Notes: generated from the sequence alone by a model not told the origin. 64,000 nt of DNA from Sphaerotilus mobilis (GCF_004216565.1 NZ_SGWV01000011.1:124001-188000); one strand, 5' to 3'. Positions 16,830 to 29,869 are shown, counted from the first letter of the stretch. Translations and numbers: made by a program.

Positions 16830-17486
16830 ATGAAACGCATCGTCGTCCTGATTTCCGGCACCGGCTCCAACCTGCAGGCGATCCACCACGCCTGCCAGGC
16901 TGAAGGCTGGCCGGCCCGGATCGTCGCGGTGCTGAGCAACAAGCCCGACGCGGACGGTCTGGACTGGGCCCGTGCGCAAGGCATCGAGGCGGTCGGCCTG
17001 GATCACCGCGTCCATGCCGACCGGGCGGCCTTCGACGCCGCCTTGTCCGCCGAGATCGACCGCCAGCAGCCCGACCTGGTCGTGCTGGCGGGCTTCATGC
17101 GCATCCTCACGCCGGCCTTCGTGGCGCGCTACGAGGGCCGCATGATCAACATCCACCCGTCGCTGCTGCCGGCCTTCTCCGGCCTGCACACGCACCAGCG
17201 CGCGATCAACGCGGGCTGTCGCGTGGCCGGCGCGACGGTCCACTTCGTCACTGCCGAACTCGACCACGGACCGATCGTCGCCCAGGCGGTCGTGCCGGTG
17301 CTCGACAGCGATGACGCGCCGACCCTGGCCCGCCGCGTGCTCGCCCAGGAGCACCGGCTCTACCCGATGGCGGTGCGCTGGTTCGTGTTCGACGAACTGG
17401 CGCTCGACGGCCTGCGCGTGCGCCACACCGGCGCCGCCGCTCAACACCTGCTGGCCGATGCGGCTGGCAGCAAGGACACGACATGA
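16830..17486 (+). CDS. purN: Phosphoribosylglycinamide formyltransferase
   Basis: Third step of purine synthesis: transfers a formyl group from 10-formyl-THF to GAR. The 218-aa product shows the N-terminal [12 protein letters not shown], the catalytic INIHPSLLP (Asn107, His109) followed by [10 protein letters not shown], and the catalytic Asp145 in [10 protein letters not shown]. Start at the ATG at 16830, beginning [10 protein letters not shown]; an in-frame GTG at 16803 precedes non-conserved residues. There is no Shine-Dalgarno (gcccccctc before ATG). Its stop overlaps the next gene's start (ATGA), so the RNA methyltransferase is translationally coupled. Confidence 0.96.
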   Translation: MKRIVVLISGTGSNLQAIHHACQAEGWPARIVAVLSNKPDADGLDWARAQGIEAVGLDHRVHADRAAFDAALSAEIDRQQPDLVVLAGFMRILTPAFVARYEGRMINIHPSLLPAFSGLHTHQRAINAGCRVAGATVHFVTAELDHGPIVAQAVVPVLDSDDAPTLARRVLAQEHRLYPMAVRWFVFDELALDGLRVRHTGAAAQHLLADAAGSKDTT

Positions 17487-18739
17487 ATCCCAAAGCCCTG
17501 TTTGCCCTCTGCGACGAACTGCTGCACGAGGTGCTGCGCTTCAGCCAGCCGGCCGACTCGGTCGTCTCGTCCTTCTTCCGGCGCGAGAAGTCGCTCGGCA
17601 TGCGTGAACGCCATGCGCTGGCCGAGACGGTCTATGCGGTGCTGCGCGACAAGATCCGCCTGCAGTACCTGGCCAAGTCGGGCAAGGGCTCGCTCGAACG
17701 CCGCCTGAGCCTGCTGGCCTGGCAGGGCACCGAGGCCTTCTTGCGCGCGGCTGCGACGCCCGAGGAGCTCAAGTGGCTGACGACGGCGCGCCTGCTGAGC
17801 CTGGACAAGCAGCCCGACAACCTGCGCCACAACCTGCCGGAGTGGCTGGCCGAGCCGCTCAAGGCCCAGGTGGGCGACGGCTTCTGGCCGCTGGTCGAGA
17901 GCCTGCGCCAGCCCGCCGGTCTGGACCTGCGCGTCAACCTGCTGAAGTCCAAGCGCGAACTCGCCCAGGCTGCGCTGGCCGAAGAAAACATCCACACCAC
18001 GCCGACGCCCTGGTCGCCCTGGGGCCTGCGCGCGCTGGGCAAGCCGCCGCTGAACCGCAGCAATGCCTTCCTGCGCGGCGACATGGAGGTGCAGGACGAG
18101 GGCAGCCAGCTGCTCGCCCTGCTGACCGAGTCCAAGCGTGGCGAGATGGTGGTCGACTTCTGCGCCGGCGCCGGCGGCAAGACGCTGGCGCTCGGCGCCA
18201 TGATGCGCAACACCGGCCGGCTCTATGCCTTCGACGTCTCGGCCCACCGGCTGGCCGCGCTCAAGCCGCGCCTGGCGCGCAGTGGTCTGTCCAACGTCTA
18301 CCCGGCTGGCATCGCCCATGAGCGTGATGAGCGCGTCAAGCGTCTGGCCGGCAAGATCGACCGGGTGCTGGTCGACGCGCCGTGTTCGGGTCTCGGCACG
18401 CTGCGCCGCAACCCCGACCTGAAGTGGCGCCAAGGCCCCGAGGCCATCGCCGAGATGACCGTCAAGCAGGGCGCGATCCTGGCCAGCGCGTCGCGGCTGG
18501 TGAAGTCTGGCGGCCGGCTGGTCTATGCCACCTGCAGCCTGCTGCGGGCCGAGAACGAGGAGATCGCCGACGCCTTCAGCGCCGCGCACCCGGACTTCGT
18601 CCAGGTCGACGTGACCGAGGTGCTGGCCCGCCAGGGCGTGGCCAACGCGGCCGAGCTGGTCGACGCCGGCAACCTGCGCCTGTGGCCCTACCGGCACGGC
18701 ACCGATGGTTTCTTCGCGGCGGTCTGGCAGCGACGCTGA
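17483..18739 (+). CDS. RsmB/NOP family RNA (cytosine-5) methyltransferase
   Basis: SAM-dependent m5C methyltransferase of rRNA or tRNA. The 418-aa sequence has an N-terminal helical region, the SAM site VVDFCAGAGGKTLALG, and both family cysteines: Cys301 in DAPCSGLGTLRRNPD (motif IV) and Cys351 in YATCSLLRAENEE (motif VI). It resembles RsmB/RsmF paralogues common in Burkholderiales but lacks a clear NusB-like domain, so I do not assign a specific target. It overlaps purN by 4 bp (ATGA). Confidence 0.9.
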   Translation: MNPKALFALCDELLHEVLRFSQPADSVVSSFFRREKSLGMRERHALAETVYAVLRDKIRLQYLAKSGKGSLERRLSLLAWQGTEAFLRAAATPEELKWLTTARLLSLDKQPDNLRHNLPEWLAEPLKAQVGDGFWPLVESLRQPAGLDLRVNLLKSKRELAQAALAEENIHTTPTPWSPWGLRALGKPPLNRSNAFLRGDMEVQDEGSQLLALLTESKRGEMVVDFCAGAGGKTLALGAMMRNTGRLYAFDVSAHRLAALKPRLARSGLSNVYPAGIAHERDERVKRLAGKIDRVLVDAPCSGLGTLRRNPDLKWRQGPEAIAEMTVKQGAILASASRLVKSGGRLVYATCSLLRAENEEIADAFSAAHPDFVQVDVTEVLARQGVANAAELVDAGNLRLWPYRHGTDGFFAAVWQRR

Positions 18740-18761
18740 AGGTTCATCGCCGCGCGCTGGC

Positions 18762-18775
18762 TTGATCTGGCGCAG
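18762..18775 (+). promoter_or_regulatory. FNR-box-like sequence upstream of the desaturase
   Basis: TTGATCTGGCGCAG resembles FNR/ANR sites (TTGAT-N4-ATCAA), with a perfect left half but only a weak right half. It lies about 100 bp upstream of the presumed transcription start near the TACAAT at 18861, further than a classical class II site. Weak candidate only. Confidence 0.25.
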
Positions 18776-18860
18776 TCAGGCGAGGCAAAGGCGTCGTGTT
18801 GGCTTCGGGGTATCCCTTGAATGGGGATGGCCCGGGAACGGCCAAGCGAGGGGCGACTCA

Positions 18861-18866
18861 TACAAT
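18861..18866 (+). promoter_or_regulatory. Candidate -10 element of the desaturase gene
   Basis: TACAAT (5/6 to TATAAT) about 80 bp upstream of the desaturase ATG. No good -35 is visible at 16-18 bp. Confidence 0.35.
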
Positions 18867-18947
18867 CTCCCGCTGCCCGAGCGTCATGCCCGGGCCCGCC
18901 TGTCGCCGGGCCAGCGTCCTTGCCGCTGGCGACCCTGAAGGATCCCG

Positions 18948-20171
18948 ATGTTTGATGTTTCCCTGTTGCCGAGCGCCTTGCTCGACCTCTTTTCCGATGG
19001 CCTGCTGGACGCCAGTGGTTGGCAGATCCTGGCGTTCACGCTGATCGCCACCCACATCACGATCGCCGCCGTCACGATCTTCTTGCACCGCAGCCAGGCG
19101 CACCGGTCGCTCGACCTGCACGCGATTCCTTCGCACTTTTTCCGTTTCTGGCTCTGGATGACCACTGGCATGGTCACCAAGGAATGGGTCGCCATCCACC
19201 GCAAGCACCACGCCAAGTGCGAGACGGTCGACGACCCGCACAGCCCGGTCACCCGCGGCATCCGCACCGTGCTGCTGACCGGCTCGGAGCTGTACCGCAG
19301 CGAAGCCAAGAACCTCGACACGGTGCGCAAGTACGGCCACAACACGCCGGACGACTGGATCGAGCGCCACATCTACACCCGTCACAGCGCGCTGGGCGTC
19401 AGTCTGATGCTGGTGATCGACCTGCTGCTGTTCGGCGCCATCGGCGCGACGGTCTGGGCGGTCCAGATGTTGTGGATCCCGATCACCGCCGCCGGCATCA
19501 TCAACGGCATCGGCCACTGGTGGGGCTACCGAAATTTCGAGGCGGTCGACGCGTCAACCAATGTGTCGCCGTGGGGCATCCTGATCGGCGGCGAAGAGCT
19601 GCACAACAACCACCACACCTACCCCACGTCGGCCAAGCTGTCGGTCAAGCCTTACGAGTTCGACATCGCCTGGGGCTACATCCGCGCGATGGAGCTGGTC
19701 GGTCTGGCCAAGGTCCGCAAAACGCCGCCGCAACTCAAGCTCGGCACCGTCAAGCCGGTGGCCGACAACCAGACGCTTGAAGCGCTGATCGCCAACCGCT
19801 ACGAGGTCATGGCGCGCTACGCCGGGGGCCTGCGCAGCGTGGTCGCCGAAGAGCTGGACCGCCTGCGTGCCCAGGGCAAGCAGGGCACCGAGGCCTGGAA
19901 ACGCATGCGACTGGCCTCTCGCTGGCTGCATCGCGACGCCGACAAGATCCCGGCCGAGCTGGCGGGCGACGTCGCGCTGGCCTGTCGCGAAAGTGCCGCA
20001 CTGGCCAAGCTGGTGGCCATGCGAGAGGAACTGCGCGCACTCTGGACCCGCACCAACGTCTCGGCCGACCAGCTCGTCGGCGAGCTGCAAGCCTGGTGTC
20101 GCCGAGCCGAAGAAAGCGGCATCGCCGCCCTGCAGGACGTCGCGCGCACCTTGCGGGCCGCGAAAGCCTGA
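18948..20171 (+). CDS. Membrane acyl-CoA/acyl-lipid fatty acid desaturase
   Basis: Di-iron, oxygen-dependent desaturase that introduces a double bond into fatty acyl chains. The 407-aa protein carries the three histidine boxes HRSQAH (47-52), HRKHHAK (from 84) and HNNHHTYP (219-223), with hydrophobic pairs around residues 25-45, 62-75 and 150-190, as in the delta-9 desaturase family. The last ~130 residues form a charged, helical cytoplasmic tail that is longer than in SCD-type enzymes. Start at the ATG at 18948, with GAAGGA about 6 bases upstream. Probably monocistronic. Confidence 0.92.
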   Translation: MFDVSLLPSALLDLFSDGLLDASGWQILAFTLIATHITIAAVTIFLHRSQAHRSLDLHAIPSHFFRFWLWMTTGMVTKEWVAIHRKHHAKCETVDDPHSPVTRGIRTVLLTGSELYRSEAKNLDTVRKYGHNTPDDWIERHIYTRHSALGVSLMLVIDLLLFGAIGATVWAVQMLWIPITAAGIINGIGHWWGYRNFEAVDASTNVSPWGILIGGEELHNNHHTYPTSAKLSVKPYEFDIAWGYIRAMELVGLAKVRKTPPQLKLGTVKPVADNQTLEALIANRYEVMARYAGGLRSVVAEELDRLRAQGKQGTEAWKRMRLASRWLHRDADKIPAELAGDVALACRESAALAKLVAMREELRALWTRTNVSADQLVGELQAWCRRAEESGIAALQDVARTLRAAKA

Positions 20172-20251
20172 CTACACCTGTTCACACCTGGATCGGGGCT
20201 CGCGTGGTCGAAGTCACGATCGGTGAAACAGGCCTGAATCGCAGCTGTCCG

Positions 20252-20282
20252 GAGGCCTCGCGCAGGCCCCTGCGGGCAGGGG
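20252..20282 (+). terminator. GC-rich hairpins between convergent genes
   Basis: GGCCT/AGGCC and then CCCCTG-CGGG-CAGGGG (20267-20282) form small stems just before the 3' end of the convergent dciA-like gene. There is no T tract, so termination activity is uncertain. Confidence 0.25.
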
Positions 20283-20294
20283 ATGGCCCCTCGT

Positions 20295-20624
20295 TCAAGC
20301 CCTGCGGGTCGATTGAACGCGTATGCGGATTGGGCTAGCCTGCAGGCCTCGATCTTGCAAAGCCGCCTCGAAGCGCGGCAGCAACTGCCGCAACTTGGCC
20401 GCCACACCAGGATTGGCGGCCAGCAGGGTCCAACCCGAGCCGTCGGCTTCGGACGGGCCCGACGACACGGACACCCACATACCGGAGGGGAGCAGGGGAC
20501 GGATGACCTTCATGCGCGCATCGGCTTCGGCCAGGCGGCGCTGAAGGTTCAACAGGGGCTCGCAGCGCGCGAGCGCCTGGCCCATGACCAGTGCGTCGGG
20601 AACGGCGGGCGGGTTGTGTTTCAC
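20295..20624 (-). CDS. DciA-like (DUF721) protein
   Basis: The 109-aa product fits DUF721/DciA, the ancestral bacterial replicative-helicase operator. A hydrophilic N-terminal part is followed by a compact domain (GMWVSVSSGPSEADGSGW, then NPGVAAKLRQLLPRFEAALQ) and ends in IRIRVQ, the typical beta-helix-beta arrangement. Sequence conservation in this family is low, so the call rests partly on position: a DUF721 gene next to an M23 peptidase and secA is a recurrent betaproteobacterial arrangement. It is divergent from the peptidase, with only 18 bp between the two start codons. Confidence 0.65.
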   Translation of the reverse strand: MKHNPPAVPDALVMGQALARCEPLLNLQRRLAEADARMKVIRPLLPSGMWVSVSSGPSEADGSGWTLLAANPGVAAKLRQLLPRFEAALQDRGLQASPIRIRVQSTRRA

Positions 20625-20642
20625 ATCTGGAGTTTAGTGACG

Positions 20643-21662
20643 ATGGACATTCTGATCACCCACGGCGGCCTGGCTCGCACGCGCTCGTTTCACGTGAGCC
20701 CCGCTACTCTGGTGACCGCCATCGTCGCCCTGCTGTTGGCGCTGATGCTGCTGTCGGGCGCGATCTACCACCTGGTGGTGCTCAAGGCGGTTCGTGCGGG
20801 CTGGCCCATCCTGGGTGACATCGCCGGGCTGGTCGTGCCCGAGGACACCGAGCAGCGAGACCGTTTCCTGCGCGAGAACCTCGACGCCATGGCGCAGAAG
20901 GTCGGGGAGATGCAGGCCAAGGTCGTGCGCCTGGAAGCCATGGGCGAGCGCATCGCCGGTCTGGCGGGCATCAAGCCCGAGGAGATCCGCGCCGCCGAAG
21001 CTGCCGACACCCGCCATCTGCCGGTGCCCAAGGGGGCGGCCGGTGGTCCCTACATCCCGATGTCCGCATCGGGCGAAACGCCTTCGCTGGCCCATCTCAA
21101 TGAGCTGGTCGACACGCTGGACGATCAGGCCGCCCGCAGCGGCGACGTCTTCACGCTGATCGAGTCGCGCCTGCTGGAGCGCCGTCTGGAAATGCTGATG
21201 GTGCCAAGCGCGCCGCCGGTGCTGGGGCCGGTCGGATCGGGCTTCGGCTTCCGCATCGATCCCTTCACCAGCCGACCGGCCTTGCACACGGGGCTTGATT
21301 TCGCTGGGCCGTCGGGCACGCCAATCCGTTCGGCCGCCGGTGGCGTGGTGCTGAGCGCGGAAGGCGCAGGTGCCTACGGCCAGATGGTCGAGGTCGACCA
21401 TGGCAACGGCCTGGTCACGCGCTACGCCCACACCTCGCGCATGCTGGTCCGTCCGGGTGAACTGGTGCGGCGTGGACAGGTCATCGCGCACATGGGCAGC
21501 ACCGGCCGCTCGACCGGTTCGCACCTGCACTTCGAGGTGTTGCTCAATGGCGTGCCGCAGAACCCGGCACGTTTTCTCGCCCGCGGCGAAAGCCTGTCCC
21601 TGAAGGCCGATCGGCAAGAGGCCAGGGCTGGCGTCGAGCCCGGAGCCCGCAGGGCCCGGTGA
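20643..21662 (+). CDS. M23 family metallopeptidase (LytM-type), membrane-anchored
   Basis: Probable periplasmic murein endopeptidase. The 339-aa protein has a short cytoplasmic N-terminus, one transmembrane helix (about residues 20-43) and a coiled-coil-like region (about 75-110). The C-terminal LytM domain carries the zinc-site residues His215 and Asp219 (HTGLDF) and the HLHFE motif (His295/His297). All metal ligands look intact, so it should be active rather than a degenerate EnvC/NlpD-type activator. Start at the ATG at 20643; the longer upstream frame would run through the dciA-like gene. secA follows after a 193-bp leader. Confidence 0.9.
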   Translation: MDILITHGGLARTRSFHVSPATLVTAIVALLLALMLLSGAIYHLVVLKAVRAGWPILGDIAGLVVPEDTEQRDRFLRENLDAMAQKVGEMQAKVVRLEAMGERIAGLAGIKPEEIRAAEAADTRHLPVPKGAAGGPYIPMSASGETPSLAHLNELVDTLDDQAARSGDVFTLIESRLLERRLEMLMVPSAPPVLGPVGSGFGFRIDPFTSRPALHTGLDFAGPSGTPIRSAAGGVVLSAEGAGAYGQMVEVDHGNGLVTRYAHTSRMLVRPGELVRRGQVIAHMGSTGRSTGSHLHFEVLLNGVPQNPARFLARGESLSLKADRQEARAGVEPGARRAR

Positions 21663-21807
21663 TAGACTCACGCGATTTTTCTGCGTCGACCCGCACCGTC
21701 GGCGGCACGGGGTAAGGTCTCTGCGAAGGCTCTTGCAAGCACGCCTTCCGGCCTGATCTGCACACATCCCCGTCGCCCGACACGTCGACGACGAAGCCCA
21801 TCACACC

Positions 21808-21837
21808 GGCCCTGGCGGGTGCCCTCGCGCCAGGGCC
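21808..21837 (+). promoter_or_regulatory. Strong hairpin in the secA leader
   Basis: A perfect 10-bp GC-rich inverted repeat (GGCCCTGGCG / CGCCAGGGCC) with a 10-base loop ends 18 bases before the secA ATG. It has no T tract, so it fits a translational control or RNA-stability element better than a terminator. No Shine-Dalgarno is visible between it and the start. Confidence 0.5.
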
Positions 21838-21855
21838 GTCACGTTTGTCCCGTCC

Positions 21856-24609
<2,754 letters not shown>

Positions 24610-24657
24610 GCAGCGCCCGTTCCCCACACACCGACCGATCCGCCGAGAGCCCTTGCC

Positions 24658-25887
24658 ATGCCCGTGAACCTGCGTGCCCCTCTGCCCGAAGAACTCCATC
24701 CGGTCGCCGGCGTCGAGCTGGGCGTGGCCATGGCCGGTGTTCGCAAGGCCAACCGACGTGACCTGACCGTCGTCACGCTGGTGCCGGGCAGCAGCGTGGC
24801 CGGGGTCTTCACCAGCAACCGCTTCTGTGCCGCGCCGGTGCAGATCTGCCGCGAGCACCTGGCCTGCGGTCCGGCGCGTCGCGCCATCGTGATCAACACC
24901 GGCAACGCCAACGCCGGCACTGGCGCCGACGGCCTGGTGCGGGCCCGTGCGGTCTGCATCGCGCTGGCCCAGGCGCTGGATCTGGCGCCCGAGGACATCC
25001 TGCCGTTCTCGACCGGCGTGATCATGGAGACACTGCCCAACGACCGCATCCAGGCCGGTCTGCCGGCGGCGCTGGCCGACCGCAAGGCCGACAACTGGGC
25101 GGCGGCGGCCGAGGCCATCATGACCACCGACACGCTGCCCAAGGCCGCCTCGCGGCAGGTGCAGATCGGCGGGCGCACGGTGACGGTCACCGGCATCAGC
25201 AAGGGCGCCGGCATGATCCGCCCCAACATGGCGACGATGCTGGGCTTCGTGGCGACCGATGCGGTCATCGCGCCGCACCTGATGCAGGAACTGGTGCGCG
25301 AGGCCGCCGACCGCAGTTTCAACCGCATCACGATCGATGGCGACACCTCGACCAACGACAGCTTCCTGCTGATCGCCACGCATCAGGCCGGCCACGCCCA
25401 GATCACGCAGCTGGAATCGCCCGACGGCGCGGTGCTGCGCCAGGCGGTGATCGAGGTCTCGCAGCAATTGGCCCAGGCCATCGTGCGTGACGGCGAAGGC
25501 GCGACCAAGTTCATCACGGTGCGCGTTGACGGCGGCCAGACGAAGGAAGAGTGCCGCCAGGTGGCCTATGCCATCGCGCACTCACCGTTGGTCAAGACGG
25601 CCTTCTTCGCCAGCGACCCCAACCTCGGCCGCATCTTGGCGGCGGTGGGCTATGCCGGCATTGCCGACCTGGATCAGTCGCTGATCGACCTGCACCTTGA
25701 CGATGTGCACGTCGCTCGCCAGGGCGGCCGCCATCCCGACTACCGTGAGGAAGACGGAGCCAGGGTCATGAAGCAGGCCGAAATCACCGTGAGGGTGGAC
25801 CTGAACCGTGGCAACAGCCACGCCACCGTCTGGACCTGCGACCTGTCCTACGACTACGTGAAGATCAACGCCGACTACCGCTCCTGA
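24658..25887 (+). CDS. argJ: Bifunctional ornithine acetyltransferase / N-acetylglutamate synthase
   Basis: Recycles the acetyl group in arginine synthesis (acetylornithine + glutamate to ornithine + acetylglutamate) and may also use acetyl-CoA. The 409-aa precursor contains the autoproteolytic site [10 protein letters not shown] with the nucleophile Thr193, which becomes the N-terminus of the beta chain. Other family segments include NTGNANAGTG and [10 protein letters not shown]. Located directly after secA, as in many betaproteobacteria, with a shared hairpin terminator after its stop. Confidence 0.96.
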   Translation: MPVNLRAPLPEELHPVAGVELGVAMAGVRKANRRDLTVVTLVPGSSVAGVFTSNRFCAAPVQICREHLACGPARRAIVINTGNANAGTGADGLVRARAVCIALAQALDLAPEDILPFSTGVIMETLPNDRIQAGLPAALADRKADNWAAAAEAIMTTDTLPKAASRQVQIGGRTVTVTGISKGAGMIRPNMATMLGFVATDAVIAPHLMQELVREAADRSFNRITIDGDTSTNDSFLLIATHQAGHAQITQLESPDGAVLRQAVIEVSQQLAQAIVRDGEGATKFITVRVDGGQTKEECRQVAYAIAHSPLVKTAFFASDPNLGRILAAVGYAGIADLDQSLIDLHLDDVHVARQGGRHPDYREEDGARVMKQAEITVRVDLNRGNSHATVWTCDLSYDYVKINADYRS

Positions 25888-25907
25888 TCGACCCCTTGCC
25901 TCGCGCC

Positions 25908-25934
25908 ACAACGCCCCGTCCAGCGGGGCGTTGT
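25908..25934. terminator. Bidirectional hairpin between argJ and the CaiB-family gene
   Basis: A perfect 11-bp stem (ACAACGCCCCG / CGGGGCGTTGT) with a TCCAG loop lies between the convergent stops of argJ and the minus-strand CoA-transferase gene. U-tracts are short on both sides, but position and stability make it a likely shared terminator. Confidence 0.6.
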
Positions 25935-25938
25935 CACG

Positions 25939-26988
25939 TCAGAGCGGCGCAAACCGGGGCGCGACGGCCGCGTGGATCTGGCCGGTGGCCACATCAACCC
26001 GCAGCGTGCCGCGCGCAGTGTTGTGGGGGTGGGCGGCGGCTTCGGCCAGCGACAGCACCGGCGCGTAGCAGGCGTCGCTGCCTTCGAGCAGGGCGTCCCA
26101 GTGCGCACGTGGCTGGCTGGCGAACAGGCCGGCGAGGCGGGCCTTCAGCGCGGGCCAGGTTCGCACGTCGTATTGGCTGTCGGGGGCGATGTCATCCAGC
26201 CCGAGCCGCTGCAGTGCAAGCGCCCAGAAGGCGGGTTCGAGCGCACCCAGGCTGAGGCAGCCGCCGTCGGCGCAGCGGTAGACCTCGTAGAAGGGCGAGT
26301 CGTGGAAGGGGCTGTCCGCGCGCGGCCCGGCCAGTTGGCCGCCGCCGTGGATCCAAAGGGCCAGCGTGCCGAGCATGGCGACCACGTCAACGATGGCCGC
26401 ATCGACCACGCAGCCGCGCCCACCCGGCTGGCGCGCCGCCAGCACGCCGCTGACAAGGCCCAGCGCCAGCGCCAGCGCACCGCCGGCATCGCCCAGCACG
26501 GTCGGCGGCACGATCGGTGGCTCGCCGCCGCGCCGCGCGCCCAAGGACAACATGCCGCTCAAGGCGACGTAGTTCAGGTCATGCCCGGCGGCCTGCGCCA
26601 GGGGGCCGGTCTGGCCCCAGCCGGTCATGCGGCCGTAGACCAGCTTCGAGTTCAGCGTCGCCACGTCGTTCGGGCCCAGGCCCAGCCGTTCCATCACGCC
26701 CGGCCGGTTGCCCTCGATCAGCGCATCGTGCGTGGCGATCAGCTCGCGCGCGTCTGCCAGGCCGGCCTTGCTTTTGAGGTCCAGCACGACATGGGCCTTG
26801 CCGTCGACCAGGCGCGTGCCGTGTGGCCCGCCCAACTGCTCGGCCATCGGGTTGCCGCCCGGGCGACGCACCAGCGTGACCTGGGCGCCCAGCCCGGCCA
26901 GCATCCAGCCGGCCAGCGGACCAGGCCCCAGGCCTTCGAACTCGACGATCTTCAGCGTCGCCAGCGGGCCCTGCGCCGCCGCCGTCAT
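25939..26988 (-). CDS. CaiB/BaiF CoA-transferase family protein, alpha-methylacyl-CoA racemase-like
   Basis: The 349-aa product belongs to family III CoA-transferases and looks closest to alpha-methylacyl-CoA racemases. It has the racemase-type catalytic residues His136 (GHDLNYVALSG), Asp167 (LGDAGGALAL) and a Glu in GALEPAFW, plus the N-terminal IVEFEGLGPGPLAGWML segment. Racemases epimerise the alpha-methyl centre of branched acyl-CoAs; the substrate here is unknown. Its ATG overlaps the stop of the upstream ugpQ (ATGA), placing it at the end of the ugp operon, an unexpected partner for glycerophosphodiester metabolism. Confidence 0.85.
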   Translation of the reverse strand: MTAAAQGPLATLKIVEFEGLGPGPLAGWMLAGLGAQVTLVRRPGGNPMAEQLGGPHGTRLVDGKAHVVLDLKSKAGLADARELIATHDALIEGNRPGVMERLGLGPNDVATLNSKLVYGRMTGWGQTGPLAQAAGHDLNYVALSGMLSLGARRGGEPPIVPPTVLGDAGGALALALGLVSGVLAARQPGGRGCVVDAAIVDVVAMLGTLALWIHGGGQLAGPRADSPFHDSPFYEVYRCADGGCLSLGALEPAFWALALQRLGLDDIAPDSQYDVRTWPALKARLAGLFASQPRAHWDALLEGSDACYAPVLSLAEAAAHPHNTARGTLRVDVATGQIHAAVAPRFAPL

Positions 26989-27779
26989 CCCTTGATCTCC
27001 GCCAGCGGGCCGACCGCCTCGCGGATGCCGTCGACCGCATCGCTGATGACGCCGTCCAGCCCCCAATCGAACAGCTGGCGCGCACGTGCCGGGTCGTTGA
27101 CGGTGTAGACCAGCACCCGCAAGCCGTTGGCCTGACGTTGTGCGATCAGCTCGGGGCCGTCGATCAGGCGGTGGTCCAGCACGACGGCGACGCAGTCCAG
27201 CTCATCGGCGCGTTGCCAGCTGTCGGCCTTCAGGGATGCGAGCAGCAGCGCCCGCGGCAGCTCGGGCGCCGCGACCCGGGCGGCGGCCAGCGCGTCGGGC
27301 TGGAAGCTGCTCAGCAGGGGCCAGGGACTGCGACCAGCCTCGACCGCGTCGCGCCAGAGTTCGTGCGCCGCCCGTGCCACCGCGCGGCCGGTCGGCGCGT
27401 CGGTGCCGGTCGTCGGCTTGATCTCGATGTTGAGCGTGTGGCCGTGTGCCAGGCAGTGGCGGGCGATGGCTTCCAGGCGAGGCAGCGGCTCGCCGGCCCA
27501 GGCGCTGCCGAGCCAGCTGCCGGCGTCCAGCCGCGACAAGGCCGGCCAGTCCTGCAACCCGGCCACGCCGTGGCCGTTGCTGGTGCGCTGCAGGGTGTCG
27601 TCGTGCAGCAGGAACAACTCGCCGTCGGCACTCAGCTTGACGTCGCACTCATAGCTGGTCCAGCCCAGCGCGGCGCCGTGGCGGAAGGCGGCGAGCGTGT
27701 TTTCGGGCGCGCGCTTGCCGGCGCCACGGTGCGCGATCCAGCGCGGGTAGGGCCAGGGGCTCAGGCGGGGAGCGGTCAT
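26985..27779 (-). CDS. ugpQ: Glycerophosphodiester phosphodiesterase UgpQ
   Basis: Cytoplasmic enzyme that hydrolyses glycerophosphodiesters to glycerol-3-phosphate and an alcohol. The 264-aa protein has the GDPD signature IAHRGAGKRAPENTLAAF (His17), the metal residues in YECDVKLS (Glu44, Asp46), and HDDTLQRT (His59). No signal peptide, consistent with a UgpQ rather than a periplasmic GlpQ. It sits downstream of ugpC and is translationally coupled to the CoA-transferase gene. Confidence 0.94.
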   Translation of the reverse strand: MTAPRLSPWPYPRWIAHRGAGKRAPENTLAAFRHGAALGWTSYECDVKLSADGELFLLHDDTLQRTSNGHGVAGLQDWPALSRLDAGSWLGSAWAGEPLPRLEAIARHCLAHGHTLNIEIKPTTGTDAPTGRAVARAAHELWRDAVEAGRSPWPLLSSFQPDALAAARVAAPELPRALLLASLKADSWQRADELDCVAVVLDHRLIDGPELIAQRQANGLRVLVYTVNDPARARQLFDWGLDGVISDAVDGIREAVGPLAEIKG

Positions 27780-27842
27780 CGGGGTTCCGGGTGGTTCGGT
27801 GGGGGGCAGGCCGCACGGCCATGCTCAGGGGTGCACCGATTT

Positions 27843-28970
<1,128 letters not shown>

Positions 28971-28989
28971 GTTGGGTGTGTCCTCGAAC

Positions 28990-29841
28990 TTATTTTTCGG
29001 TGTCGACCAGGCCCTTGACGAACCACTTCTGCATCGCGATCACGACCAGCGCGGGCGGCAACATCGCCAGGATCGCGGTGGCCATGACGATGTTCCATTC
29101 GTTCTGCGCGTCGCCGCCGGCGATCATCCGCTTGATGCCGATGACGACGGGGTACATGCGCTCGTCGGTGGTCACCAGCAGCGGCCAGAGGTACTGGTTC
29201 CAGCCGTAGATGAACTGGATGACGAAGAGCGCGGCGATGCTGGTGGCCGACAGCGGCAGCAGCACGTCCTTGAAGAAGCGCATCGGCCCGGCACCGTCGA
29301 TGCGGGCGGCTTCGGCGAGTTCGTCGGGCACGCTCAGGAAGAACTGCCGGAACAGGAAGGTCGCGGTGGCCGAGGCGATCAGCGGGATGGTCAGACCGGC
29401 ATAGCTGTTGAGCATGCCGAGGTCGGCGACCACCTTGTAGGTCGGCGCGATGCGGACCTCCACCGGCAGCATCAGCGTGACGAAGATCGCCCAGAAGCAC
29501 AGCCGGCGCAGCGGGAAGCGGAAGTAGACGATGGCAAAGGCCGACAGCAGCGAGATCGCGATCTTGCCCAGCGCGATGCCCAGCGCCATCACGAGGCTGA
29601 CCAGCATCATGTGGCCGACAGCGGCCTTGGAGCCGTTGCCCTCGCGGGTGCCCATCAAGGCGGTCAGGTAGTTGTCGACCAGGTGGGCGCCGGGCAGCAG
29701 CGGCATCGGTGCCTGCACGATGTCCTGCGCGGTGTGGGTCGATGCCACGAAGGTCACATAGACCGGGAAGGCCACCACCAGCACACCCAGCAGCAGCACG
29801 GCATGGGCCAGCAGGTCCAGCCAGGGGCGGCGTTCGACCAT
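28990..29841 (-). CDS. ugpE: sn-glycerol-3-phosphate ABC transporter permease UgpE
   Basis: Inner-membrane permease with about six transmembrane segments. The 283-aa protein has the EAA-loop motif that contacts UgpC ([20 protein letters not shown]) and the typical WNQYLWPL stretch in a late helix. The start is ambiguous by one codon: GTG at 29844 or ATG at 29841; the ATG is preferred. ugpA ends 28 bp upstream. Confidence 0.95.
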   Translation of the reverse strand: MVERRPWLDLLAHAVLLLGVLVVAFPVYVTFVASTHTAQDIVQAPMPLLPGAHLVDNYLTALMGTREGNGSKAAVGHMMLVSLVMALGIALGKIAISLLSAFAIVYFRFPLRRLCFWAIFVTLMLPVEVRIAPTYKVVADLGMLNSYAGLTIPLIASATATFLFRQFFLSVPDELAEAARIDGAGPMRFFKDVLLPLSATSIAALFVIQFIYGWNQYLWPLLVTTDERMYPVVIGIKRMIAGGDAQNEWNIVMATAILAMLPPALVVIAMQKWFVKGLVDTEK

Positions 29842-29869
29842 CACGGCGCGGGCCTGTTCGTCATCGACA

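Noticed and set aside
21663-21855. secM-like arrest ORF upstream of secA
   Set aside because: No frame in the 193-bp gap has a signal peptide or an arrest-like C-terminus.
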